This document shows positions 36,427 through 44,770 of a DNA stretch of 64,000 nt, piece after piece (within the stretch, counting starts at the first letter, position 1; every line of letters begins with the position of its first letter). The DNA is taken from the NCBI RefSeq assembly GCF_900110505.1, contig NZ_FODZ01000004.1, forward strand, positions 1-64,000. The letters run 5' to 3'. The notes below the pieces were generated by a model. The model did no database searches, had not been told where the DNA came from, and saw only the letters and a list, made by a program, of their open reading frames with translations. Source of the stretch: Luteibacter sp. UNC138MFCol5.1. GTDB taxonomy: Bacteria > Pseudomonadota > Gammaproteobacteria > Xanthomonadales > Rhodanobacteraceae. A program made the position numbers and the translations under genes.

Positions 36427-36575
36427 GGTGCGGCATTCGGCGGCGGCCGGTGCAGTATGCGAGCGTGCGCGCGCCGTCGATTGGCCGCGCCTGTGGCTGC
36501 GCAAGTGACATTCCGACTAAAACGTCGTTGCACCGGACGCCCTGCACGCATTCGGTTTCCGACGCTGCGAAAAGA

Positions 36576-36622
36576 GACCCCCCATACAGGGGGTCAGTGC
36601 ATCGACGTGCGCGGTTAGCATC
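36576..36622 (+). promoter_or_regulatory. Inverted-repeat operator plus -10 box (site A)
   Basis: GACCCCCCATACAGGGGGTC (36576-36595; arms GACCCCC/GGGGGTC, 6-bp spacer). The next base is A, then 19 bp, then TAGCATC (36616-36622) as -10. The right arm falls where -35 should be, so an activator site is likely. The same 20-mer and spacing occur at 58614-58660. The start of the NarL regulator is about 100 bp further on; the OprD-like gene is divergent. Confidence 0.75.
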
Positions 36623-36719
36623 CGATCCGCAACCGTCCGGAGCCACCTTTCCATTTCATTCAGGCGTCATCGAACCCGATGTACCGCACACCTTCCTGCA
36701 GCGCCCGCCCGTTCCACCC

Positions 36720-37397
36720 ATGACCGCTCCACCGTTCGACCCCGCACTGGACCCCGCATCCCCGGTTTCACCCACGCCGCCCATCCGCATCCTCGTCGTC
36801 GACGATCACCCGGTGTTCCGCGCGGGCCTCGTCGCCATTCTTTCCGGCGCCCCGGATCTGCACGTGCTGGGTGAAGCGGCGACCGGGCAGGAGGCGATCT
36901 CGCTGTTTCGCATGCATCGGCCGGACGTGACGCTCGTCGACATGATGCTGCCGGATTTTCCCGGCGACCGCGTGATTCTCGGGATCCGCCAACTGGATCC
37001 CGGTGCGCGCAGTGTCGTCGTCACCGCATTCGCCGGTGACTGCGTGGCGCGACGCGCGCTGAACGCCGGCGCGCAGGCGTATCTGCTGAAGAGCGCGACC
37101 GGCGCCGACCTCATCGACACCATCCGTGCGGTCCATCGCGGCGAGCAGCGCATCGACGCGGAGGTGGCGCAGCAGCTGGCGAACTTCCAGGGACAGGAGG
37201 TGCTCTCCGAACGCGAACTCGACGTTCTCAGAGGAGTGGCGATGGGTTTCGAGAACAAACAGATCGCGTCGCGCCTCGGTCTCTCGCCCGAGACCGTCAA
37301 GGAATACCTGTCCAATGCCATGGCCAAGCTGCGCGCGAACAATCGGGCGCACGCGGTATCGGTCGCGCAGCAGCGGGGTTTTTTTCGCCAGGCGTGA
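36720..37397 (+). CDS. NarL/FixJ-type response regulator (third of three)
   Basis: 225 residues with a Pro-rich N-terminal extension (about 20 residues), then ILVVDDHPVFRAG, Asp in DVTLVDMMLPDFPG and YLLKS. The HTH has LSERELDVLRGVAMGFENKQ and LGLSPETVKEYLSNA. ATG 36720 is used. Expression likely starts at the operator/promoter 36576-36622, perhaps under its own control. The operon that follows and the propeller kinase at 44771 make a natural signalling unit. Confidence 0.92.
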   Translation: MTAPPFDPALDPASPVSPTPPIRILVVDDHPVFRAGLVAILSGAPDLHVLGEAATGQEAISLFRMHRPDVTLVDMMLPDFPGDRVILGIRQLDPGARSVVVTAFAGDCVARRALNAGAQAYLLKSATGADLIDTIRAVHRGEQRIDAEVAQQLANFQGQEVLSERELDVLRGVAMGFENKQIASRLGLSPETVKEYLSNAMAKLRANNRAHAVSVAQQRGFFRQA

Positions 37398-37515
37398 TTT
37401 TTGCGAAACGTGCGGCGCGACGGATTCCAAAGCTTCTATTCGCACGTGGGTCCGCCTGCCTATCGTGCATGCACTCGCGGGAGTGTCCCGCGATACATCC
37501 ACGAGGTCTCCTTCC

Positions 37516-38157
37516 ATGCCATTCAACGAACTCATCACGCCGGACAGCTGCGCGCTCGCGCTCATCGACTTCCAGCCGGCGATGTTCCAGGGCGTCCAGA
37601 GTCACGACCGCAAGTCCATCATGGACAACGTGCAGATCCTCGCGCGCGCGGCGAAGCTCTTCAGGGTTCCGGTGATCCTGACGACGGTGGCCAAGGACAG
37701 CTTCTCCGGTCCGTTCATGCCCGAAGTCACCGAAGACGTCTTCCCGGGACAGGACGTGATCGACCGTACCTCCATCAATTCATGGCTGAATGAGGACTTT
37801 CGCAAGGCGGTCGCGGCGACGGGAAGGAAGCGCTTCGTGCTCGCCGGTCTGTGGACGGGGGCGTGTGTGAACTTCCCCACGCTGGACATGCTGCGCGAAG
37901 GGTACGAAGTCATCGTGGTAACCGACGCATGCGGCGACACCAGCGTCGAGGCGCACGAGCGCGCCGTGCAGCGGATGGTTCAGGCCGGCGCGGTACCGAT
38001 GACCACGTTGCAATTCATGTTCGAGCTGCAGCAGGACTGGGCGCGCACGGGAACCTACGAAGGCGTCATGGACATCCTGCGTGCGCTCACGCCGTATGGC
38101 ATCCAGGTCCGCTTCTCGAAATGGGCGCTGGGCGAGCACGCCTCGGAAGCAGGTTGA
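37516..38157 (+). CDS. YcaC-like cysteine hydrolase (isochorismatase superfamily)
   Basis: 213 residues. The catalytic Asp is in LALIDFQPAMF (Asp18) and the nucleophile Cys in GLWTGACVNF (Cys117). INSWLNEDFRKAVAATG and VVTDACGDTS match the YcaC subgroup of isochorismatase-like hydrolases, which act on unknown amides/imides. It is first in a run of seven same-strand genes to 44633; XapX follows after 4 bp. A GGTCTCC stretch precedes ATG 37516. Confidence 0.9.
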   Translation: MPFNELITPDSCALALIDFQPAMFQGVQSHDRKSIMDNVQILARAAKLFRVPVILTTVAKDSFSGPFMPEVTEDVFPGQDVIDRTSINSWLNEDFRKAVAATGRKRFVLAGLWTGACVNFPTLDMLREGYEVIVVTDACGDTSVEAHERAVQRMVQAGAVPMTTLQFMFELQQDWARTGTYEGVMDILRALTPYGIQVRFSKWALGEHASEAG

Positions 38158-38161
38158 GGCC

Positions 38162-38404
38162 ATGACGCCCTACCTCGTCTCTCTCGGCTTCGGTCTTGCG
38201 GTCGGCATCGCGTACGGCTGCTTCGGCGTCCGCTCCCCGGCGCCGCCGATGATCGCGTTGATCGGCCTCCTCGGCATGCTCGCAGGGGAGGCGGCCGTGT
38301 CGTGGGCGAAGGGCCACCCGGACGTCTGGGCCAACCTCTGGCACAGCAAGACCTTCGCCATCACCAAGCGTGAGCCAACCCGTTCCGACGACGACGCCGT
38401 CTGA
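38162..38404 (+). CDS. XapX-domain (DUF1427) small membrane protein
   Basis: 80 residues with two hydrophobic segments (LVSLGFGLAVGIAYGCFGV and PPMIALIGLLGMLAGEAAV) and the GVRSPAPP signature of XapX proteins. Function is unknown. These proteins are regularly found beside isochorismatase-like hydrolases and amidohydrolases, as here. It is separated by 4 bp from the YcaC-like gene and 18 bp from the amidohydrolase. Confidence 0.88.
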   Translation: MTPYLVSLGFGLAVGIAYGCFGVRSPAPPMIALIGLLGMLAGEAAVSWAKGHPDVWANLWHSKTFAITKREPTRSDDDAV

Positions 38405-38422
38405 CCCCGCCGGAGTGTCACC

Positions 38423-40309
38423 ATGTCGCATGTTCCCGTTCCGGACCTCATCCTGCATCGAGGCCTTTTCACCACGCTCGATCGCCGCCAGCCCACGGTG
38501 CCAGCCGTCGCCATCCATGGTGGGCGGTTCCTGAAAGTGGGTAGCGATCACGACGTGCTTGCGCTGGCCGGAGAGGGGACGCGCGTGGTGGATGTCGGCG
38601 GCCGCCGCGTGCTTCCCGGCCTCATCGACAATCATCTGCACCTCATCCGCGGCGGGCTGAACTACAACATGGAGCTCCGCTGGGACGGTGTGCCGAGCCT
38701 CGCCGACGCCATGAGGATGCTTCGCCGTCAGGTCGAGATCACGCCGCCGCCCCAGTGGGTCCGCGTGGTCGGCGGCTTCACCGAACACCAGTTCGTCGAG
38801 AAGCGGCTGCCGACCATCGACGAACTCAACGCGGTGGCACCGGACACGCCGGTGTTCATTCTTCATCTCTACGACCGGGCGCTTCTCAACGCCGCGGCGC
38901 TGCGTGTCTGCGGTTTCACGAAGGACACGCCGAACCCGCCAGGCGGTGAAATCCTGCGCGACGCCAGCGGCACCCCGACGGGACTGCTGCTCGCGAAGCC
39001 GAATGCGTCGATTCTCTATGCCACGCTGGCCAAGGGACCGAAGCTGCCGTTCGAATACCAGGTCAACTCCACCCGGCATTTCATGCGCGAGCTCAATCGC
39101 CTCGGCGTCACCGGGGCGATCGACGCCGGCGGTGGCTCGCAGAACTGGCCGGACGATTACGCGGTGGTGCGACAGCTGTCCGAGGCGGGGCAACTCACCA
39201 TCCGTATCGCCTACAACCTGTTCACGCAGAAGCCGAAGCAGGAGAAGGAGGACTTCCTCGCCTGGACGAAGTCGGTGACCTATCAACAAGGCGACGACTA
39301 TTTCCGGCATAACGGCGCGGGCGAGATGCTGGTGTTCTCGGCAGCCGACTTCGAGGATTTCCGACAGCCTCGGCCCGACATGGTGCCCGAGATGGAGGGC
39401 GAGCTCGAGGAGGTCGTCCGGATCCTTGCGCAGAACCGCTGGCCATGGCGGCTGCACGCGACGTACGACGAGACCATCAGTCGCGCGCTCGACGTCTTCG
39501 AAAAGGTCGCGCAGGACATTCCCCTCGATCGCATCCATTGGTTCTTCGATCACGCCGAAACGATTTCCGATGCGTCGATCGACCGTATCGCGGCCCTCGG
39601 GGGTGGCGTGGCCGTGCAGCACCGCATGGCCTACCAGGGCGAGTACTTCGTGGAGCGATACGGCATCGGTGCCGCGCAGTCGACGCCGCCGATCAGGAAA
39701 ATGCTCGAGGCCGGCGTCAAGGTATCGGCCGGGACCGACGCGACGCGCGTCGCGTCGTATAACCCGTGGGTATCGCTTGCGTGGCTGACGACCGGCCGTA
39801 CCGTGGGTGGCATGCGTCTGTATCCTCAGCGCAACTGCCTCGATCGCGAGGAGGCCCTGCGCATGTGGACGGAGAACGTCACCTGGTTTTCGAACGAGGA
39901 AGGCCGGAAGGGGCGCATCGCCGAAGGTCAGCTCGCCGATCTGATCATTCCCGACCGCGACTTCTTCGCGTGCGCCGAAGACGACATCGTCGGCACGACG
40001 TCGCTGCTCACCATGGTGGGCGGCAAGGTGGTCTATGCGGCTGGCCCGTTCGGTTCGCTGGACGAAGGCGACGTGCCTGCCGCGATGCCGGACTGGTCGC
40101 CCGTCAACGCCTACGGCGGCTATGCGGCATGGGCCGCACGGGCGTCACGGATGGAAGGGGCCGAACGCGGGCAGGCCGTGGCCTGCGGCTGCGCGAGCGG
40201 TTGCTCGGTGCATGGGCACGACCATGCCCGCGCACATGCGGCGCCACTGCCTGTGGACGATTTCAAGAGCTTCTGGGGCGCGCTCGGTTGCGCGTGCTGG
40301 GCCGTATGA
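38423..40309 (+). CDS. YtcJ-like amidohydrolase with Cys/His-rich C-terminal tail
   Basis: 628 residues. The metal motif DNHLHL (HxH) and conserved later elements WFFDHAET, AVQHRMAYQGE, SAGTDATRVASYNPW identify an amidohydrolase of the YtcJ/exoenzyme-regulatory AepA-like branch. The last about 45 residues are unusual: ACGCASGCSVHGHDHARAH and a terminal GCACWAV, rich in Cys and His. This tail could bind metal or a cofactor. The neighbouring XapX and YcaC-like genes suggest stepwise breakdown of an amide or cyclic imide. Confidence 0.88.
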   Translation: MSHVPVPDLILHRGLFTTLDRRQPTVPAVAIHGGRFLKVGSDHDVLALAGEGTRVVDVGGRRVLPGLIDNHLHLIRGGLNYNMELRWDGVPSLADAMRMLRRQVEITPPPQWVRVVGGFTEHQFVEKRLPTIDELNAVAPDTPVFILHLYDRALLNAAALRVCGFTKDTPNPPGGEILRDASGTPTGLLLAKPNASILYATLAKGPKLPFEYQVNSTRHFMRELNRLGVTGAIDAGGGSQNWPDDYAVVRQLSEAGQLTIRIAYNLFTQKPKQEKEDFLAWTKSVTYQQGDDYFRHNGAGEMLVFSAADFEDFRQPRPDMVPEMEGELEEVVRILAQNRWPWRLHATYDETISRALDVFEKVAQDIPLDRIHWFFDHAETISDASIDRIAALGGGVAVQHRMAYQGEYFVERYGIGAAQSTPPIRKMLEAGVKVSAGTDATRVASYNPWVSLAWLTTGRTVGGMRLYPQRNCLDREEALRMWTENVTWFSNEEGRKGRIAEGQLADLIIPDRDFFACAEDDIVGTTSLLTMVGGKVVYAAGPFGSLDEGDVPAAMPDWSPVNAYGGYAAWAARASRMEGAERGQAVACGCASGCSVHGHDHARAHAAPLPVDDFKSFWGALGCACWAV

Positions 40310-40716
40310 GCCGGCCTGTCCCCGTGCGCATGGACCTCGTGCTGTGGATCGCGCTGCTGGCGCTGTGCTCGGCGTACCTGCAGGGCGCCTTCTGCAAGCT
40401 CGTCGACTTCGATGCGGCCGTCGCAGAGGTGCGGCACTTCGGTCTGTCGCCACCGCGCTTCGTCGCCGCAGGCCTCATCGTGTTCGAGGTGGCGTGCTCC
40501 GTCGCCATTCTCACCGGCCGGCTGCGCTGGCTCGGCGCCTTCGCGCTCGCGGCCTTCACCGTCGCGGCGAGCTTTCTCGCCAACGCCTGGTGGCACGAAC
40601 CCCCGGGACCGGCACGGGATATGTCGATGAACGGTTTCTTCGAGCACGTCGGCCTTGCCGGCGCCTTCATCCATGTGGGTTGGCTCGATCTGCGGGGACG
40701 TCTCCATGGCCGTTGA
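40306..40716 (+). CDS. DoxX-family membrane protein
   Basis: 136 residues with four hydrophobic helices (LVLWIALLALCSAYLQGAFC, FVAAGLIVFEVACSVAIL, LGAFALAAFTVAASFLANAW and VGLAGAFIHVGWL), and GAFCKLVDFDAAVAEVRHFGL typical of DoxX. DoxX-like proteins are quinone-associated or redox-linked membrane proteins; the exact role is unknown. It is coupled to the amidohydrolase (ATGA overlap) and overlaps the MFS start by 11 bp. Confidence 0.85.
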   Translation: MSRPVPVRMDLVLWIALLALCSAYLQGAFCKLVDFDAAVAEVRHFGLSPPRFVAAGLIVFEVACSVAILTGRLRWLGAFALAAFTVAASFLANAWWHEPPGPARDMSMNGFFEHVGLAGAFIHVGWLDLRGRLHGR

Positions 40717-42325
40717 GAAGGGTGGGCTTTCCGACAGTCTGGCGCCGCTCAGGCACGCCACGTTCGCGATCCTGTGGGTGGCGACGGTGCTGGGCAACAC
40801 CGGCACGTTCATGCGCGACATCGCCAGTTCCTGGATGGTGACCGAACTGGGAGGCGGCCCCGCCGCCGTGTCGCTCATCCAGGCAGCCGGTTCCTTGCCG
40901 ATCTTCCTGCTCGCCATTCCGGCCGGAGTGCTTTCCGACATCCTCGATCGTCGCCGCTTCCTGATCGCCGTGCAGGTCCTTCTCGCCTGTGTCAGCGCGA
41001 CGCTCATGATGCTCGCGGCCACCGGCAACCTCAGCATCGCGGCGCTCATCGCCTTGACGTTCGTCGGCGGGATCGGGGCGGCACTGATCGGACCTACCTG
41101 GCAATCGATCGTGCCCGAGCTCGTCGAGCGCAAGGAACTGAAGGACGCCGTCGCGCTCAACTCGCTCGGCATCAACATCGCGCGCGCCATCGGGCCGGCA
41201 GCGGGTGGCCTGATCCTCGCCGGCATGGGCGCGGCCGTGACGTACGGCACGGATGTCTGCAGTTACTTCCTCGTGATCGCAGCGCTCGTCTGGTGGCGCC
41301 GGAAGACGGCGGCCGAGACCGCCCTGCCGGAGAACTTCCTGGGTGCTTTCCGTGCGGGGCTGCGCTATACCAAGGCGAGCCGTGAACTGCACGTCGTCCT
41401 CATTCGCGCGGCCGTGTTCTTCGCTTTCGCCTCCGCCGTCTGGGCACTGTTGCCGTTGGTCGCGCGCGGGACGCTTCATGGCGGCGCGGGCTTCTATGGT
41501 GTGCTGATGGGCGCCGTCGGCGCCGGTGCCATCGGCGGCGCGTTGCTGCTGCCGAAGATGCGCGCGAAGTGCAGCGCGGACGCCCTGTTGCTCGGTGCGT
41601 CGCTGCTCTCGGCGCTGGTCATGGCCGTTCTCGCACTCGTACCCGACAAGCTCGTGGCGCTGCTCGCGTTGCTCGTGCTGGGCGGCGCATGGATCATGTC
41701 GCTGACGACGTTCAATGGCGTGGCCCAAGGCATCCTGCCCAATTGGGTGCGGGGCAGGGCGCTCGCGGTGTACCTCACCGTCTTCAACGGGGCGATGGCC
41801 GCGGGAAGCATCGGCTGGGGTGCGCTCGCCGAAGCGATCGGCGTCGGTCCCGCGCTGCTGGCCAGCGCGCTGGGCCTCGTCGTCGCCGCGTGCATCATGC
41901 GCGCCATGCCCTTGCCCTCCGCGGAGCTCGACCTGACCTCGGCGCACCAATGGGCCGAACCGCTGGTCGCCGAGCCGGTAGCCAACGATCGCGGCCCGGT
42001 CCTCATCCTCGTGGAGTACGACATCGCGCGCGATCGTCTGCCCGCCTTCCTCGCCGTCCTCGAGCGCTTCTCCATGGAGCGCCTGCGTGACGGCGCCTAT
42101 GCCTGGGGGGTGACCCAGGACTCGGGCAATCCCGAGCGGATCGTCGAGTGGTTCATGGTGGAATCGTGGGCGGAACACCTCCGACAGCACGAGCGCTTCA
42201 GCCATGCGGGCGCGGACCTCCAGACGGAGGCCCTGGCGTTCCACCGGGGCAGCAGCCCACCCTCGGTCACCCACCTCATCGGTGTCCACGCGCGAGCGAT
42301 GGCCCACGGTCTGTCTTCTTCCTAA
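40706..42325 (+). CDS. MFS transporter (EntS/MFS_3 type) with C-terminal ABM-like domain
   Basis: 539 residues. Residues 1 to about 415 are a 12-helix MFS_3 transporter (FRDIASSWMV-like start, GVLSDILDRRRFL between helices 2 and 3). Residues about 430-539 form a soluble domain starting LILVEYDIARDRLPAFLAVL, resembling an antibiotic-biosynthesis-monooxygenase-like (dimeric alpha-beta barrel) fold. Such transporter fusions are known in the enterobactin-exporter-like group. The start overlaps the DoxX gene. It may export a product of the operon. Confidence 0.88.
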   Translation: MAVEKGGLSDSLAPLRHATFAILWVATVLGNTGTFMRDIASSWMVTELGGGPAAVSLIQAAGSLPIFLLAIPAGVLSDILDRRRFLIAVQVLLACVSATLMMLAATGNLSIAALIALTFVGGIGAALIGPTWQSIVPELVERKELKDAVALNSLGINIARAIGPAAGGLILAGMGAAVTYGTDVCSYFLVIAALVWWRRKTAAETALPENFLGAFRAGLRYTKASRELHVVLIRAAVFFAFASAVWALLPLVARGTLHGGAGFYGVLMGAVGAGAIGGALLLPKMRAKCSADALLLGASLLSALVMAVLALVPDKLVALLALLVLGGAWIMSLTTFNGVAQGILPNWVRGRALAVYLTVFNGAMAAGSIGWGALAEAIGVGPALLASALGLVVAACIMRAMPLPSAELDLTSAHQWAEPLVAEPVANDRGPVLILVEYDIARDRLPAFLAVLERFSMERLRDGAYAWGVTQDSGNPERIVEWFMVESWAEHLRQHERFSHAGADLQTEALAFHRGSSPPSVTHLIGVHARAMAHGLSSS

Positions 42326-42342
42326 TCACACGGACTCTTCCC

Positions 42343-43215
42343 ATGCGCCTTCACTCCCTGTTCGCCTCCCTGGCGCTGCTGGCCTCTTCGGCAAGCCTGG
42401 CTTCGACGCCCGACTATGCCGTCGGTGCGCAGTACGATACGACCCACGTCTATGTGGCGCCGTCCGATGTCGACGCGTTCGTCCGGAGCTTCACGGCCAC
42501 GTTCGGCGGCCAGTCCACCCGGCAAGTGGTGGTCACCGTCACGCCGACACCGTCGAGTACGTCCTCCCAGCTGGTGCAGACGCCGGTCGGCACGGTATCG
42601 GTATTCGGGTTCCGTACGCCGGTTCCGTATCCGTTCGGCCTCGAGCGCACGGGTTATCTCGTTACCGATCTCGACGCCGCGGTGAGGGCCGCGAACGCGG
42701 CCGGCGCGGCGACGCTCGTGGCACCGTTCGACGATCCGATCGGACGCGACGCCATCGTGACCTGGCCCGGCGGCGTCAACATGCAGCTCTACTGGCATAC
42801 GAAGAAACCGGCCTACGCGGCGTTCGAGCACGTGCCCGAAAATCGCATCTACCTCCCCGCCGGATCGGCCGATGCGTTCGTCAATGCCTTCGTTCGATTC
42901 GCCCACGGCAAGGTCGTGTCGGATGTTCGTGACGCGCCGGCTGCCGAACTCGGCCGCAAGGACGGAACGTATCGGCGAATCCGCATCGCATCCGGTTACG
43001 GTAAGGCGACCGTGCTGGTCACCGACGGCCATCTGGATTGGCCCTATGGAACGGAACTGACGGGCTACGAGGTGTCCGATCTCGATGCCACGCTCGCGCG
43101 TGCGCGAGAGAGCGGTGCGAAGGTGGTGGTCGACGCGCATGCGGAAGGCGATCGTCGCGCCGCGATGGTGCAGTTCCCCGGCGGCCATGTCGCCGAGATT
43201 CACAGCGGGCAATGA
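42343..43215 (+). CDS. Exported two-domain VOC (glyoxalase-fold) protein
   Basis: 290 residues: a signal peptide (LFASLALLASSASLAS), then two VOC repeats, the first from THVYVAPSDVDAFVRSFT to WPGGVNMQLYW, the second from ENRIYLPAGSADAFVNAFV to QFPGGHVAEIHSG. VOC proteins are usually cytoplasmic, so predicted export is notable. The substrate is unknown. It ends overlapping the porin start (ATGA), suggesting periplasmic processing next to an outer-membrane channel. Confidence 0.82.
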   Translation: MRLHSLFASLALLASSASLASTPDYAVGAQYDTTHVYVAPSDVDAFVRSFTATFGGQSTRQVVVTVTPTPSSTSSQLVQTPVGTVSVFGFRTPVPYPFGLERTGYLVTDLDAAVRAANAAGAATLVAPFDDPIGRDAIVTWPGGVNMQLYWHTKKPAYAAFEHVPENRIYLPAGSADAFVNAFVRFAHGKVVSDVRDAPAAELGRKDGTYRRIRIASGYGKATVLVTDGHLDWPYGTELTGYEVSDLDATLARARESGAKVVVDAHAEGDRRAAMVQFPGGHVAEIHSGQ

Positions 43216-44633
43216 AACGAGCCGGTGCATCGATCGTCGCGGCGTTGCTGTTCGCCGCGGCGGCCCCGGCGCAGGACGTGCCCGAGGAAAAGGCCACGAC
43301 CAACGACGGCCTCGTGAGCACGCCGGACCGACCGGTCGTCCTGCCCAATCGCTGGCAGGAGGACTGGTCCGTGCTCGCCGACCCGGCGGTGCCCCGGAAC
43401 CCGGGCGATGCGCTGAAATACGTGCCGGTCGGGCCCGGAGGCGATCATTACCTCACCTTCGGCGCGCTGCTGCGCGAACGGGTGGAGAGCAACGACGCGC
43501 CTGCGTTCGGCATCGGCCGGGACGACGATACGTATCTGCTACAGCGGCTCCAGGTACATGCAGGCTTGCACTGGGGCGCGCCGTGGCTCGCCTTCGTGCA
43601 GCTGGAGGATGCGCGTCCGTTCGCGAAGTCGAGCTGGGGTCCGACGGACCGGAACCACGCGGACGTCCGTCTGGCCTTCGTCGCCTGGCGCGGCGAGTGG
43701 CTCGATGGCACCGTTCGCGTGCGCGCGGGGCGCCAGGACTTCGCCCTCGACCTGCAGCGCTTCGTATCGCTGCGAGACGGACCGAACGTGCGTCAGTCGT
43801 TCGATGCGCTCTGGGCCAACTTCGAGCGCGGCCCGTGGCGTGTCATCGCGTTCGTGAGCCATCCGGTGCAGTACCGCGACGACCGCGGGTTCGACGACAC
43901 GTCCGGTTCGGATCACCGGTTCCACATGATCCGCGTCGAACGGCACGTGCTCGGCACCAACGAACTGTCGTACTACCACGCCTGGTACGACGCCGATGGC
44001 GCGAGCTTCCTCGATGCGCGCGGAAACGAGCGCCGCCAGGTCGACGACGTGCGATTCGCCGGCAAGCACGGCTCGCTCGACTGGGATCTCGAGGGCATGC
44101 GGCAGCATGGCAGGGTGGGCGATGCCAGGGTTCGGGCATGGGCGCTTGGAACCCGCGCGGGGTGGACTCTGACGGAGACGGCTTGGACGCCACGGCTGGG
44201 CCTCCAGCTCGACACCGCGTCCGGAGACCGGCACGCGGGCGACGGTCGTCTGGGAACCTTCAACCCGCTCTTCCCGAATGGTTATTACTTTTCGCTCGCG
44301 GGTTATACCGGCTACGTCAACCTCGTCCATGTCAAACCGAGCCTCACCGTGAAACCCACGTCGACCCTCACCCTGCTCGGCGCGGTCGGACTTCAGTGGC
44401 GGCGCACCACTTCCGACGCCATCTACGTTCAGCCGAACCTCGCGCTGCCGGGAACCGCGGGCAGGGGATCGAAGTGGACGGGCATGTATGGACAGGTCCG
44501 TCTCGACTGGAAGTGGCGCCCGGGCGTCACGTTCTCGATCGAAGGCGATCACTTCCGCGCCGGTCGGACGATCCGCGAGGCCGGAGGGTCCCACGGCAAC
44601 TACGGCAGCGTGCAGGTGCTTCTGGGCTGGTAG
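43212..44633 (+). CDS. Alginate-export-family outer-membrane porin
   Basis: 473 residues with signal peptide (ASIVAALLFAAAAPAQ) and beta-barrel composition. LTFGALLRERVESNDAPAFG near the N-terminus, RAGRQDFALDLQRFVSLRDG and GSVQVLLGW at the end are typical of the Alginate_exp (AlgE-like) family, many of which are not alginate-specific. It is last in the operon from 37516. The preceding exported VOC protein suggests a role in uptake or release of the pathway compound. Confidence 0.85.
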   Translation: MKRAGASIVAALLFAAAAPAQDVPEEKATTNDGLVSTPDRPVVLPNRWQEDWSVLADPAVPRNPGDALKYVPVGPGGDHYLTFGALLRERVESNDAPAFGIGRDDDTYLLQRLQVHAGLHWGAPWLAFVQLEDARPFAKSSWGPTDRNHADVRLAFVAWRGEWLDGTVRVRAGRQDFALDLQRFVSLRDGPNVRQSFDALWANFERGPWRVIAFVSHPVQYRDDRGFDDTSGSDHRFHMIRVERHVLGTNELSYYHAWYDADGASFLDARGNERRQVDDVRFAGKHGSLDWDLEGMRQHGRVGDARVRAWALGTRAGWTLTETAWTPRLGLQLDTASGDRHAGDGRLGTFNPLFPNGYYFSLAGYTGYVNLVHVKPSLTVKPTSTLTLLGAVGLQWRRTTSDAIYVQPNLALPGTAGRGSKWTGMYGQVRLDWKWRPGVTFSIEGDHFRAGRTIREAGGSHGNYGSVQVLLGW

Positions 44634-44770
44634 TCGGGAAGGGTGCGAGGCGCCGTTCGCACGGTCTATTGACGGGTCGAGGGAAGCACCCCGATAGTCG
44701 ACCGCACGATTCGCGTCTGCGTGCTTGCGACGTTCAGGGGTGCGATGTGAGACATGGGATCGATCGGCGG

